A DNA stretch of 19,131 nucleotides from DAONJL01 sp035405645 [NCBI: bacterium] (GTDB lineage Bacteria > JAGOBX01 > DAONJL01), in assembly GCA_035405645.1 (NCBI GenBank), contig DAONJL010000046.1, forward strand, positions 1-19,131, read 5' to 3'. The notes beneath the pieces were generated by a model that did not search any database, was not told where the DNA came from, and worked only from the letters and a program-made list of their open reading frames with translations. Below are positions 1-7,337 of the stretch, piece by piece (position 1 is the first letter of the stretch; the number at the start of each line of letters is the position of its first letter). A program made the translations under genes and the position numbers.

Positions 1-1
1 A

Positions 2-127
2 ATGTATAAAAAAGGATATAAGATAGAAGATATTGCAGAGATAGTTGATGTAAGTATAAAAGAGATTTGCAAGATAATAAAGAATGGACAAAAGAAAAAA
101 ATTAATTCAGTAAATTCAATTAAATGA
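2..127 (+). CDS. C-terminal tail of an Rpn / PD-(D/E)XK nuclease transposase-like protein (partial)
   Basis: The open frame runs from the window edge to TGA at 125-127 and gives 41 residues, beginning MYKKGYKIEDIAEIVDVS. The pattern 'KKGY.IE.IAEI...S..EI..I' is the small helix-turn-helix-like tail that typically ends proteins of the Rpn recombination-promoting nuclease / PD-(D/E)XK transposase family. The upstream nuclease domain lies outside the window, so the ATG at position 2 is probably an internal methionine. The tail is short and of a generic HTH type, so the family call is tentative. If right, it marks mobile-type DNA next to rny. A weak hairpin follows the stop. Confidence 0.45.
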   Translation: MYKKGYKIEDIAEIVDVSIKEICKIIKNGQKKKINSVNSIK

Positions 128-131
128 ATAA

Positions 132-160
132 GTATGTAAAATATATTTCATACCTATTTT
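132..160 (+). terminator. Weak hairpin plus T-run after the Rpn-like tail
   Basis: GTATG at 132-136 pairs with CATAC at 149-153, with a few extra A-T pairs inside, followed by CTATTTT. The position just past the stop codon suits a terminator, but the stem is short and AT-rich. Confidence 0.25.
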
Positions 161-181
161 AAAAATAAAATTAAATTTTTC

Positions 182-210
182 TTGACAAATATTTGTAAAA
201 AAGATAAAAA
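182..210 (+). promoter_or_regulatory. Predicted sigma-70 promoter for rny
   Basis: A perfect TTGACA at 182-187 is followed after 17 nt by TAAAAA at 205-210. The same design (TTGACA, 17 nt, TAAAAT) occurs at 16276-16304 ahead of another gene, which supports it. The -10 box is degenerate in a very AT-rich setting. Confidence 0.45.
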
Positions 211-245
211 TAAATTCTTATAAAAAAGGCTTTTTATTAGTGATT

Positions 246-370
246 AAAAGAAAGGATAATAATTTTTTTAAAAAAATATTTAAGAATAAATAGATATTAA
301 TTATATAAATATGAGTATAAAAATATATTATTCTTCTATAAAAAAACCAAAAAAATTTATCCTTTCTTTT
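246..370. repeat. Long inverted repeat in the rny leader
   Basis: The 14-nt arms at 246-259 (AAAAGAAAGGATAA) and 357-370 are perfect reverse complements. Allowing one or two indels, the match extends inward through T-rich/A-rich tracts and outward to GATT (242-245) and AATC (372-375), giving arms of about 25-35 nt around a loop of about 90 nt. No clear target-site duplication was found. It could be a small non-autonomous element (MITE-like) or a regulatory RNA structure. Confidence 0.6.
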
Positions 371-452
371 CAATCTCTATAATTGTCTGGCTATTTTATT
401 TATAATTAGTTGTTTTTAATATTTTAAAAAAGTAGATATATCAGAAAAGGAG

Positions 453-1991
453 GTGTCTGAAATAGAATTAGTAAGTATTATTATTGGGCTAATAGTAGGT
501 TTAATTATTGGAATTGTTCTTAAATTTATTATTGACAACAAACGAATAAAAGGTGAACAAATAACATTCGAACAAAAGCGAGCTCAATTAGAAGAAGAAT
601 TATCAAAACGAAAAAAACAACTTGAACTTGAATATAAAGAAAAACAATTGACAATACGAAGTAAAGTAGAAGAAGAATTTAAGAACATCCGTGAAGAATT
701 AAAAAATTTAGAAAACAGATTAACAAAGAAAGAAGATTTTTTAGAAACAAAAGAGAAGAAAGTAGAAGAAAAACAGCAAGAATTGCTAAAAAAAGAACAA
801 CAGTTGAATGAATTACAAAAAGAAGTAAGCGAATTAAAGGAAAAGGAAATAAAAGAGTTAGAAAAAATTTGTGGATTAACATCAGAAGAAGCCAGACAAT
901 TGCTAATTGATAATATGGTGAATGAAGCAAAGTATGAAGCAACAAAATTGATAAAAAAGATTGAAGAGGAAGCAAAAAAAGATTCAGAACGCCGCGCAAA
1001 AAGAATAATTGCTTTATCAACACAAAGAATAGCGGCTGATTATGTTCCTGAAATTACTATCTCTACTGTTGCATTACCAAGTGATGAAATGAAAGGAAGA
1101 ATAATAGGTCGTGAAGGAAGAAATATAAAAGAGTTTGAGAAATGTGCAAAGGTTGATTTAATTATTGATGATACGCCAGAAGTAGTCACAATTGCAAGTT
1201 TTGACCCACTTCGTCGTGAAATAGCAAGAATAGCATTAGAAAAACTTATTCTCGATGGTAGAATTCATCCAGCACGAATTGAAGAAATAGTTTCAAAAAC
1301 TGAAAAAGAAGTTGAAAAAATTATGCTTGAAACAGCTGAACAGGCAATCCTTGATTTAGGCATACCAAATGTTAAAGAAGAAATTGCAAGATTATTGGGT
1401 AAATTAAAATATCGCACAAGTTATGGTCAAAATGTTTTACAACATTCAATAGAAGTAGCAAAAATAGCAGGTTTAATGGCTGCTGAACTTGGTGCTAATG
1501 TTTTGATTGTAAAAAGAATGGGCTTATTACACGATATTGGTAAAGCAGTTGATTCAAGTGTTGAAGGTACACATACTTCAATTGGTGCTGAATTAGCAAA
1601 AAAAGCAGGTGAAAATGAATATGTTGTTAATGCAATTTTAGCACATCACGGTGATGTCGAATTTAAAACAGTTGAAAGTGTTTTAGTTGCAACTGCAGAT
1701 GCTATCTCTGCTTCAAGACCTGGTGCAAGAAAAGAAAGTGTAGAAGCATATTTAAAGAGAATTGAACAAATCGAACAAATTTCAAATGCTTATGAAGGTG
1801 TAGAAAAATCTTATGCAATTCAGGCAGGTCGTGAAGTTAGGGTTATAGTAAAAAGTGAAAAAGTATCTGATGAAAAACTTGAAATTTTAGCGCGTGATAT
1901 TGCAAAAGAAATTGAACAGAAAGTTGAATATCCTGGCATTATAAAAGTTACTGCAATAAGAGAAACAAGAATTGTTGAATACGCAAAATAA
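453..1991 (+). CDS. rny: Ribonuclease Y
   Basis: RNase Y is a membrane-anchored endoribonuclease that starts mRNA decay. The 512-residue product has the family length and order. An N-terminal hydrophobic helix lies at about 5-27. A long charged coiled coil spans about 30-190. A KH domain has GRIIGREGRN at 215-224. An HD phosphohydrolase domain carries LLHDIGKA, with the metal-binding His360-Asp361, followed by AHHGD. The start is uncertain. GTG at 453 lies inside a near-perfect anti-16S match (AAGGAGGTG), which is too close for normal initiation. An ATA codon at 462, eight nt past the GGAGG, would give a more typical N-terminus (MELVSIII). No ATG lies upstream before the in-frame stop at 417-419. 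A strong terminator follows. The neighbour ymdB is the same one it has in Bacillus. Confidence 0.97.
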   Translation: MSEIELVSIIIGLIVGLIIGIVLKFIIDNKRIKGEQITFEQKRAQLEEELSKRKKQLELEYKEKQLTIRSKVEEEFKNIREELKNLENRLTKKEDFLETKEKKVEEKQQELLKKEQQLNELQKEVSELKEKEIKELEKICGLTSEEARQLLIDNMVNEAKYEATKLIKKIEEEAKKDSERRAKRIIALSTQRIAADYVPEITISTVALPSDEMKGRIIGREGRNIKEFEKCAKVDLIIDDTPEVVTIASFDPLRREIARIALEKLILDGRIHPARIEEIVSKTEKEVEKIMLETAEQAILDLGIPNVKEEIARLLGKLKYRTSYGQNVLQHSIEVAKIAGLMAAELGANVLIVKRMGLLHDIGKAVDSSVEGTHTSIGAELAKKAGENEYVVNAILAHHGDVEFKTVESVLVATADAISASRPGARKESVEAYLKRIEQIEQISNAYEGVEKSYAIQAGREVRVIVKSEKVSDEKLEILARDIAKEIEQKVEYPGIIKVTAIRETRIVEYAK

Positions 1992-1998
1992 TTTTTAT

Positions 1999-2040
1999 AC
2001 AGGTTATTCAGTTTTTTCCTGAATAACCTGTTTTTTATTT
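1999..2040 (+). terminator. Strong rho-independent terminator after rny
   Basis: ACAGGTTATTCAG at 1999-2011 pairs perfectly over 13 bp with CTGAATAACCTGT at 2019-2031 around a 7-nt loop, followed by a T-rich tail through 2040. This is the most GC-containing and clearest hairpin in the window. Its tail ends only a few nt before the ymdB start, so it may act as an attenuator or processing site for ymdB and folD. Confidence 0.9.
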
Positions 2041-2046
2041 AATATA

Positions 2047-2853
2047 ATGAATAATATTTTTAATGTTTTATGTATTGGTGATATTGTTGGTAAAGCGGGA
2101 AGAAAAGTATTAGATGAACTTTTGCCAAAAATAATTGAAGATTATAAGATAGATTATATTATTGCAAATGGTGAAAATTCTGCTGGTGGAACTGGTATTG
2201 TCCCAGATATTGCAAAAGAATTATTTCAAAAAAAAATAAATGTTATTACAACAGGTAATCATATATGGAACAAAAAAGAAATAATAGATTATATTAATAA
2301 TCAACCAAGAATAATCAGACCAGCAAATTTACAGCCTGATATTCCGGGGAAAGGTTTTTTTGAAGAAGATATTTTAATAAATAATTCTTCTTATAAAATT
2401 ATTGTTATAAATTTAATTGGTAGAATATTTATGAATCCTGCTAATTGTCCTTTTCATGAATTTGAAAAAATTTATTCAAAATTTATTTCTATTAAAAATA
2501 AAATAATTATTGTTGATTTTCATGCAGAAGCCACATCAGAAAAAACTGCAGCTGCTTTTTTTGCTGATGGCAAAGTATCAGTCTTTTTTGGAACTCATAC
2601 ACATATTCAAACCGCAGATGCAAGAATACTTGAAAAAGGAACTGGTTATATTACTGATATTGGTATGTGTGGCTCAGAAAATTCTGTTATTGGTGTTTGT
2701 AAAGAAATAATTATAAATAAATTTTTAACTGGCTTACCTGCTAAAAATGAAGTTTCACTTGCTGAGCCACTTATGTTTAATGGTGTGGTTTTTACCATTT
2801 CACTTGATAATTTTAAATGTTCAGCAGTTAAGCCATTATATTTATATTTATAA
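2047..2853 (+). CDS. ymdB: YmdB-family metallophosphoesterase (TIGR00282 type)
   Basis: YmdB is a cytoplasmic, binuclear-metal phosphodiesterase active on 2',3'-cyclic nucleotides. In Bacillus it affects biofilm and motility decisions and lies next to rny. The 268-residue length is typical. All expected metal and active-site residues are visible: Asp12 in CIGDIVGKAGR, Glu43-Asn44 in NGENSAGG, Asn71-His72 in TGNHIWN, His159 in DFHAEAT, and His184 and His186 in GTHTHIQTADAR. No Shine-Dalgarno is present. The ATG sits directly behind the rny terminator and overlaps a TATAAT (2043-2048). No in-frame ATG offers a better start. The stop codon abuts the folD start, so the two are co-translated. Confidence 0.95.
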   Translation: MNNIFNVLCIGDIVGKAGRKVLDELLPKIIEDYKIDYIIANGENSAGGTGIVPDIAKELFQKKINVITTGNHIWNKKEIIDYINNQPRIIRPANLQPDIPGKGFFEEDILINNSSYKIIVINLIGRIFMNPANCPFHEFEKIYSKFISIKNKIIIVDFHAEATSEKTAAAFFADGKVSVFFGTHTHIQTADARILEKGTGYITDIGMCGSENSVIGVCKEIIINKFLTGLPAKNEVSLAEPLMFNGVVFTISLDNFKCSAVKPLYLYL

Positions 2854-3747
2854 ATGAATAATAAAATTTTATCTACAAAAGAGTTAGTTGATAAAATTTT
2901 AAGCAATGTTATTTTAGATGTCCAGAAATTAAATCATTTTAATATTTTTCCAAAATTAGATGTTGTTCTTGTTGGAAATGATTTTGCCTCTTTTTCATAT
3001 ATTAAACAAAAAAGAAAAACCTGTGAAAAATGTAATATTTCATTTGAATTACATCATTTGTCAGAAAAAATAAATGAAACAGAAATAATCTCTTTAATCG
3101 AAAAATTAAATAACACAAAAGAGACAACAGGCATTTTAATACAATTACCATTACCATCTCATTTGAATACAAATAATATAATAAAATCAATATTACCACA
3201 AAAAGATGTTGATGGTTTTCATTTTATAAATGCTGGCAAATTATTTTTTAATACTGATTCTTTATTACCTTGCACTCCTTATGGAATTATGCAATTGTTT
3301 AAATTTTATAATATTGAAATCAAAGGAAAAACAATTGTTATTATAGGAAATAGTAATATTGTAGGCAAACCACTTGCTTTAATGTGTATAAATGAAAATG
3401 CTACTGTAATAAGTTGTAATAAATTTACTGAAAATTTAGCAAATTATACAATACTTGCTGATATTTTAGTTTCTGCAACTGGTAAAGTTAATTTAATAAA
3501 TTCAAATATGATTAAAGATAATGTAATAATAATTGATGTTGGTTGTTGTCAGTTTTTTGATGATAATAATAAAGTCTATAAAATTAAAGGTGATGTTGAT
3601 TTTGATGATGTAATTAATAAAGTTAAATATATAACGCCAGTGCCTGGTGGTGTTGGTCCGCTCACTGTTGCTGCTTTAATGCAAAATATTGTAAAAGCCT
3701 GTTTTTTACAATATCCTGATATTTTCTCAACTGATTTTTTTTCTTAA
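2854..3747 (+). CDS. folD: Bifunctional methylenetetrahydrofolate dehydrogenase / methenyltetrahydrofolate cyclohydrolase
   Basis: FolD interconverts 5,10-methylene-THF and 10-formyl-THF in one-carbon metabolism. The 297 residues are close to the usual length. Visible motifs are the catalytic SYIKQKRK with Tyr49 and Lys53, GILIQLPLP, DVDGFH, PCTPYGIMQLF, the Rossmann motif at 165-173 (GNSNIVGKP) and TPVPGGVGPLTVAALMQN near the C-terminus. The usual GRS of the nucleotide site is GNS here, and the usual CHSxT is CNKFT (188-192). Two positions that contact the NADP 2'-phosphate in characterised enzymes are therefore changed, so cofactor preference may be unusual. It starts immediately after the ymdB stop with no ribosome binding site, implying translational coupling. 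Confidence 0.95.
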   Translation: MNNKILSTKELVDKILSNVILDVQKLNHFNIFPKLDVVLVGNDFASFSYIKQKRKTCEKCNISFELHHLSEKINETEIISLIEKLNNTKETTGILIQLPLPSHLNTNNIIKSILPQKDVDGFHFINAGKLFFNTDSLLPCTPYGIMQLFKFYNIEIKGKTIVIIGNSNIVGKPLALMCINENATVISCNKFTENLANYTILADILVSATGKVNLINSNMIKDNVIIIDVGCCQFFDDNNKVYKIKGDVDFDDVINKVKYITPVPGGVGPLTVAALMQNIVKACFLQYPDIFSTDFFS

Positions 3748-3776
3748 AAATATTTATATTTTTATTTCTTTTTTAT

Positions 3777-3804
3777 TAAAGCTTTTTTCAAAATATTCCG
3801 ATTA
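3777..3804 (+). promoter_or_regulatory. Predicted sigma-28 (FliA/SigD) flagellar promoter
   Basis: TAAAGCTT at 3777-3784 matches 7 of 8 bases of the FliA -35 consensus TAAAGTTT. After 12 nt, TCCGATTA at 3797-3804 matches 6 of 8 bases of GCCGATAA. The same arrangement with the same 12-nt gap precedes fliN. It lies 38 nt ahead of the FlgM-like gene, and flgM is a classic sigma-28 target. An overlapping TATAAT at 3803-3808 could also serve a sigma-70 holoenzyme, although no good -35 accompanies it. Confidence 0.6.
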
Positions 3805-3841
3805 TAATAGTAGAGATATAAATAAAAAAAGTGAGTAAAAA

Positions 3842-4162
3842 ATGAATAATATTTATGTTGATAGTTTATTATCAAATATTGATTATTATAAAATAAACAA
3901 GAATGATTCAAATGTATTACAGAGAAATTCGTCAAATATTGAAAATAATGAAGATATAATTTATTTTGATAAAGTTGAAATCTCAGATAAAGGGCGTGTT
4001 TTTGTGAAAGCAAAAAAAATTGTTGAAGATTCAAACAATATTATAAGAGAAGAATTAGTCAAGAGATTTAAAGAACAAATCGAAAAACAACTTTACTTTA
4101 CAGAAGAGACAGCAGAATTATTAGCAGAAAAAATAGTTAATGGTTGGCGTAGTTGGAATTAA
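3842..4162 (+). CDS. flgM: FlgM-like anti-sigma-28 factor (probable)
   Basis: FlgM binds and holds the flagellar sigma factor FliA/SigD until the hook is finished, then is exported. The 106-residue size fits, and the N-terminal 45 residues are low-complexity and probably disordered, as in FlgM. Two regions resemble the family. DKVEISDKG (about residues 44-52) matches the 'DxVxIS' element. The C-terminal pattern REELVKRFKEQIEKQLYFTEETAELLAEKIVNGW matches in outline, with paired helices around the family's Y/F-x(2-3)-E-x-(I/L)-A-x-K-(I/L) ending. The sequence is divergent, so the call leans partly on the sigma-28-type promoter just upstream. A weak GTGAG may be the ribosome binding site. The gene is monocistronic and convergent with trpC. 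If not FlgM, it is an uncharacterised small helical protein. Confidence 0.6.
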   Translation: MNNIYVDSLLSNIDYYKINKNDSNVLQRNSSNIENNEDIIYFDKVEISDKGRVFVKAKKIVEDSNNIIREELVKRFKEQIEKQLYFTEETAELLAEKIVNGWRSWN

Positions 4163-4267
4163 TAAATAAATGTTGTTAACTATCTGTCCTCTTTGTAAAG
4201 TAAAGTCATTAATGGGGAGAAAATTCTAAAAAAAATTTTTAAAGTGATATTTGTAATAATCAATTTT

Positions 4268-5053
4268 TTATTTTACTAAATCTTTTAAATATTCACTAAT
4301 TGATTTTGCTTTCATTATTGATGTTCCAATTAATGCACCATTTATTTTATTTTCTTTTAATCTCTTAATTTGTTCATTATTATTTATTCCACTTTCACTG
4401 ATTATATAAATTCCATTACCTTGTTTTTTTATATATTCATTTAATTTAAATGTTGTATTTAGATTTACTTTAAATGTTTTTAAGTTCCTATTATTTATTC
4501 CTATTATTTTTGGTTTTATTATTGACAATACTTTATCAATTTCGCGTTTATTATGAACTTCTACTATTACATCTATATTTAAAGTTTTGGATAAATTATA
4601 AAAATCAAACAATTGATTTTTATCAAGAATTGAAGCAATAAGTAAAATTACATCTGCACCAATAAATTTCGATTCATAAATCTGTTTTTCATCTATTATA
4701 AAATCTTTTCTTAAAAGTGGTTTTTTAATATTTTTTCTTGCTATTTCAAAATATTTAATTGAACCACCAAAGTATTTTTCATCAGTTAAAATTGAGACTA
4801 CTGATATTTCTTTTGAGTTTTTATAGATTTCAACTATTTCTTCTATTTTAAAATTATTTCGTATTATTTTTGCCGATGGTGATTTCTTTTTAATTTCGCC
4901 AATTATACAAAATTCTTTTTGTTTTAATACTTTTATTAATGAATAATTTATTGGCGTTATTTTTATATTCCTTATGATATTCTCAAAATATTTTTTATTT
5001 CGCTTTATATAATTTCGTTTATAATTCACTATTTCATTCAGTATATTATCCAT
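4268..5053 (-). CDS. trpC: Indole-3-glycerol-phosphate synthase
   Basis: TrpC closes the indole ring of tryptophan, converting carboxyphenylaminodeoxyribulose phosphate to indole-3-glycerol phosphate. The 261-residue single-domain enzyme carries the full set of barrel motifs: GEIKKKSPSAK with Glu53 and Lys55, LTDEKYFGGS, PLLRKDFI with Lys116, GADVILLIASIL, VEVHNKREI with Glu165, GINNRNL with Asn187, and ISESGI with Glu220-Ser221. The phosphate-binding GALIGTSIM is near the end. No other trp gene is in the window, so this is a stand-alone copy. It is last in the minus-strand run, 70 nt past the YfhO-like gene. A poor TTGACT / TATTAT pair with 19-nt spacing in that gap could give it its own promoter. 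Confidence 0.96.
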   Translation of the reverse strand: MDNILNEIVNYKRNYIKRNKKYFENIIRNIKITPINYSLIKVLKQKEFCIIGEIKKKSPSAKIIRNNFKIEEIVEIYKNSKEISVVSILTDEKYFGGSIKYFEIARKNIKKPLLRKDFIIDEKQIYESKFIGADVILLIASILDKNQLFDFYNLSKTLNIDVIVEVHNKREIDKVLSIIKPKIIGINNRNLKTFKVNLNTTFKLNEYIKKQGNGIYIISESGINNNEQIKRLKENKINGALIGTSIMKAKSISEYLKDLVK

Positions 5054-5123
5054 AATTAAGTGAATAATAGTAAATAAAAAAAAAATTTAGTCAATAAAAA
5101 ATTTTATTTTTTAAATAATGGAA

Positions 5124-7337
5124 TTAAAAATAAGTATAAATAAACTCAATATCAAATTCGCCTTTTTTTAAATATATACCTTTGAATATTTGATTTGCTT
5201 TATAGATTTTTACTTCTTTATTATTTATCTTGCATTTCCAATTTTTATGATAAAAATCACTATAAATAAGTATGCCATCATCTTCTTTTTTTATTCTTAA
5301 TTTTACTCTATCAGGCTGATATTTAATTATATTAATTCTATCTTTTTCTTCACTCGCTTTTATTTCATATTTTATATCAAATTCTTTAATATAAACATAG
5401 TGCTTAAAATCAAAATTAGTAGTAAATAAAAAATCAGATGAATCTGAAATTACATTATTTGCTGTCCAAAAAAGACCTTGAAAATTTTTATTTAAAAATA
5501 AATATTGGTTGTAATCCTGGTTATATAAAATTAGTTCAAAATTTTTATTATCTATTAATTTATTTGAAATTATATATTTTATTCCAAGTGTATTTATTAT
5601 TGGTAAATTTACATCTGGTTCATAACATATTCCATCATCAGGAACTTTATTCTTTTGAAGTTCGATTTTATCAAAAAACATCTTGGTTTCTGTAATTATC
5701 ATTGGATTATAACCTTTTACAGAATGCTTTCTTATCAGTAAATTCTGGTTTTTATCAAAATAACTATCTGAATTTAATAATGATAAAACTCTAAATAATT
5801 CGTTATCTGCTTTTATGTAATTTAATATACTTTCACATTCTTCTGAATCAAAACTTTTTACATAATTTATAAAACGATAATTAAAACTATTTAAATCAAA
5901 TAAATTAAAAATAATCAGTGCAATAATTAAATACCTGATATTTTTTACTAAAGCAAATAAGATAAATAATAGAATAAATTTAATCGATAAAACAATTATT
6001 AAATTTATTATTCGATTAAAATGCAAAATATAAAAAGAAAATTTTTCATAAGATATTTTTTTTAATTTTGCTATATATTCGAATGATTTTATTATAATTG
6101 TTTCATTATAGATAATAATAATTGCTTGAAAAATTAACAAAATAATAATTAAAAAAATTAAAACATTTTTTATTCTTTTTAAAAACATTTTTGTTTCTGC
6201 ATAAATAAATAATTTATTTACCAAAAAGCCAGAAAGCAAAGAAATCAAAATTGTGTAAATATACAATATTCTTGAAGGTTCCCGAAAAAATCTAAATGGA
6301 AAAATAATAAAAGAAAAAAAAGCATAAAAAGGCGTATAATTACCAAATGCCATGAAAATGACAAAAATAATGCCAATAACAATAAATAAAATTTTTTTTG
6401 ATTTTAAATAAGTAAAAGAAATAATAAAAAAGAAAAAAGAAATAATCCCGGTAAATTCATAAATAGTATAATTTGAATGAAGTGATTTAAAATATTTACC
6501 AATAAAATTATTATTAATAATATTACCAAAAAAATCAGGTAATAAAGCAGTGATAAAATGCAAAGGATAAATAGAATTATAAATAAAACTTGAAGTTGAA
6601 GTTCGCGTATATAATTTAATATTTTTTAGAATTGGATAATATTGAATTAAACTTATTAAAAAAGAAAAAATAAAAAACAACAAAAAAAGAATTAAAAAAT
6701 TTTTTTTAGAATTTTTTGATTTACATAAAAACAAAATAAAAAAAGGAAATAAAATAAGATAATTATAAAAAATAAATTGTGGATGACCAGAAAGTAAATG
6801 TAATAAATTAGCAATAGCAAAATAGAAAAGATATTTTATTTTTTTAGTTTCATAAAAAGAAAAAAGAGTAAAAAGCAAAATAGGTAAATAGGTCATTGCA
6901 TTTAATACTGTTGGATTATCAATATTATCAATAAAAAAATTTGAAAATAATAAAGTTGTTAGAGAAAAAATAACAACAAAATAATTTTTAAAAATTTTAT
7001 AAAAAAATAAGAAATAAAAAATTGCTAAAATGATAAAATGTAATTGTGTCTTTATTTCAAATGCTAATTCAAAAGGAAAAATAAAGAATAAAATATTTAT
7101 TGGATAAAAATGATTTATCTGTGGATTATTTATAAATGGTTCTCCACAAAAATTAAATGGATTCCATAAAGCAAATGATTTATAAGTTTCAATATGTTTT
7201 ATATAATAAGAAAGCCAGGGTTTAAACATTGTTGCATAATCCCAGCTGAAAATATATAAATGTTCAGGGTCTTTATTAAAGTTCAAAAAGATTAAAATAA
7301 AAATAATAATTGCAATTATGTATTTTTGATTATTCAT
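5124..7337 (-). CDS. YfhO-family polytopic membrane protein, probable GT-C-type glycosyltransferase
   Basis: The product of 737 residues has many hydrophobic helices over about residues 6-470, then a soluble domain of about 270 residues. Family signatures are visible: FSWDYATMFKPW with Asp33 in the first outer loop (the position of the catalytic acid in GT-C enzymes), ALWNPFNFCGEPFINNPQ, FYPINILFF, LLSGHPQFIFYN and FREPSR. The C-terminal end reads YSDFYHKNWKCKINNKEV, equivalent to the 'YYPGWKAYVDG' ending of YfhO proteins. In Bacillus, YfhO glycosylates lipoteichoic acid; the substrate here is unknown. I chose ATG 7337, with AAGTGG just upstream on the minus strand, giving an 8-nt overlap with the CHAT gene stop. 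A GTG at 7346 would add three residues. Coupling to the CHAT gene suggests joint envelope function. Confidence 0.82.
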   Translation of the reverse strand: MNNQKYIIAIIIFILIFLNFNKDPEHLYIFSWDYATMFKPWLSYYIKHIETYKSFALWNPFNFCGEPFINNPQINHFYPINILFFIFPFELAFEIKTQLHFIILAIFYFLFFYKIFKNYFVVIFSLTTLLFSNFFIDNIDNPTVLNAMTYLPILLFTLFSFYETKKIKYLFYFAIANLLHLLSGHPQFIFYNYLILFPFFILFLCKSKNSKKNFLILFLLFFIFSFLISLIQYYPILKNIKLYTRTSTSSFIYNSIYPLHFITALLPDFFGNIINNNFIGKYFKSLHSNYTIYEFTGIISFFFFIISFTYLKSKKILFIVIGIIFVIFMAFGNYTPFYAFFSFIIFPFRFFREPSRILYIYTILISLLSGFLVNKLFIYAETKMFLKRIKNVLIFLIIILLIFQAIIIIYNETIIIKSFEYIAKLKKISYEKFSFYILHFNRIINLIIVLSIKFILLFILFALVKNIRYLIIALIIFNLFDLNSFNYRFINYVKSFDSEECESILNYIKADNELFRVLSLLNSDSYFDKNQNLLIRKHSVKGYNPMIITETKMFFDKIELQKNKVPDDGICYEPDVNLPIINTLGIKYIISNKLIDNKNFELILYNQDYNQYLFLNKNFQGLFWTANNVISDSSDFLFTTNFDFKHYVYIKEFDIKYEIKASEEKDRINIIKYQPDRVKLRIKKEDDGILIYSDFYHKNWKCKINNKEVKIYKANQIFKGIYLKKGEFDIEFIYTYF

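Larger units (their letters stand above)
128..452. other. 325-nt intergenic region and probable long rny leader
   Basis: No gene is visible here. The region holds the weak hairpin at 132-160, a TTGACA-type promoter at 182-210, a large inverted repeat spanning about 242-375, a TATAAT at 401-406 that could be a second -10 box with a poor -35, and the strong Shine-Dalgarno sequence of rny at its right end. If transcription begins from the first promoter, the rny mRNA carries a leader of roughly 230 nt that contains the whole inverted repeat. Confidence 0.6.

Noticed and set aside
679-1023. 114-codon leucine-rich frame antisense to rny
   Set aside because: It is a mirror of the coiled-coil coding sequence, whose GAA/AAA codons read as leucine- and phenylalanine-rich on the other strand.
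4170-4229. 20-codon open frame downstream of the FlgM-like gene containing CPLC
   Set aside because: The Cys-x-x-Cys pair is eye-catching, but there is no ribosome binding site and no support beyond one short frame.
5064-5094. Possible separate trpC promoter on the minus strand (TTGACT, 19 nt, TATTAT)
   Set aside because: The spacing is too long and the bases are common in this composition, so it is mentioned only in the trpC entry.
5438-5695. 85-codon frame on the plus strand inside the YfhO-like gene
   Set aside because: Antisense shadow with no initiation signal; the minus-strand product matches a known family across the same stretch.
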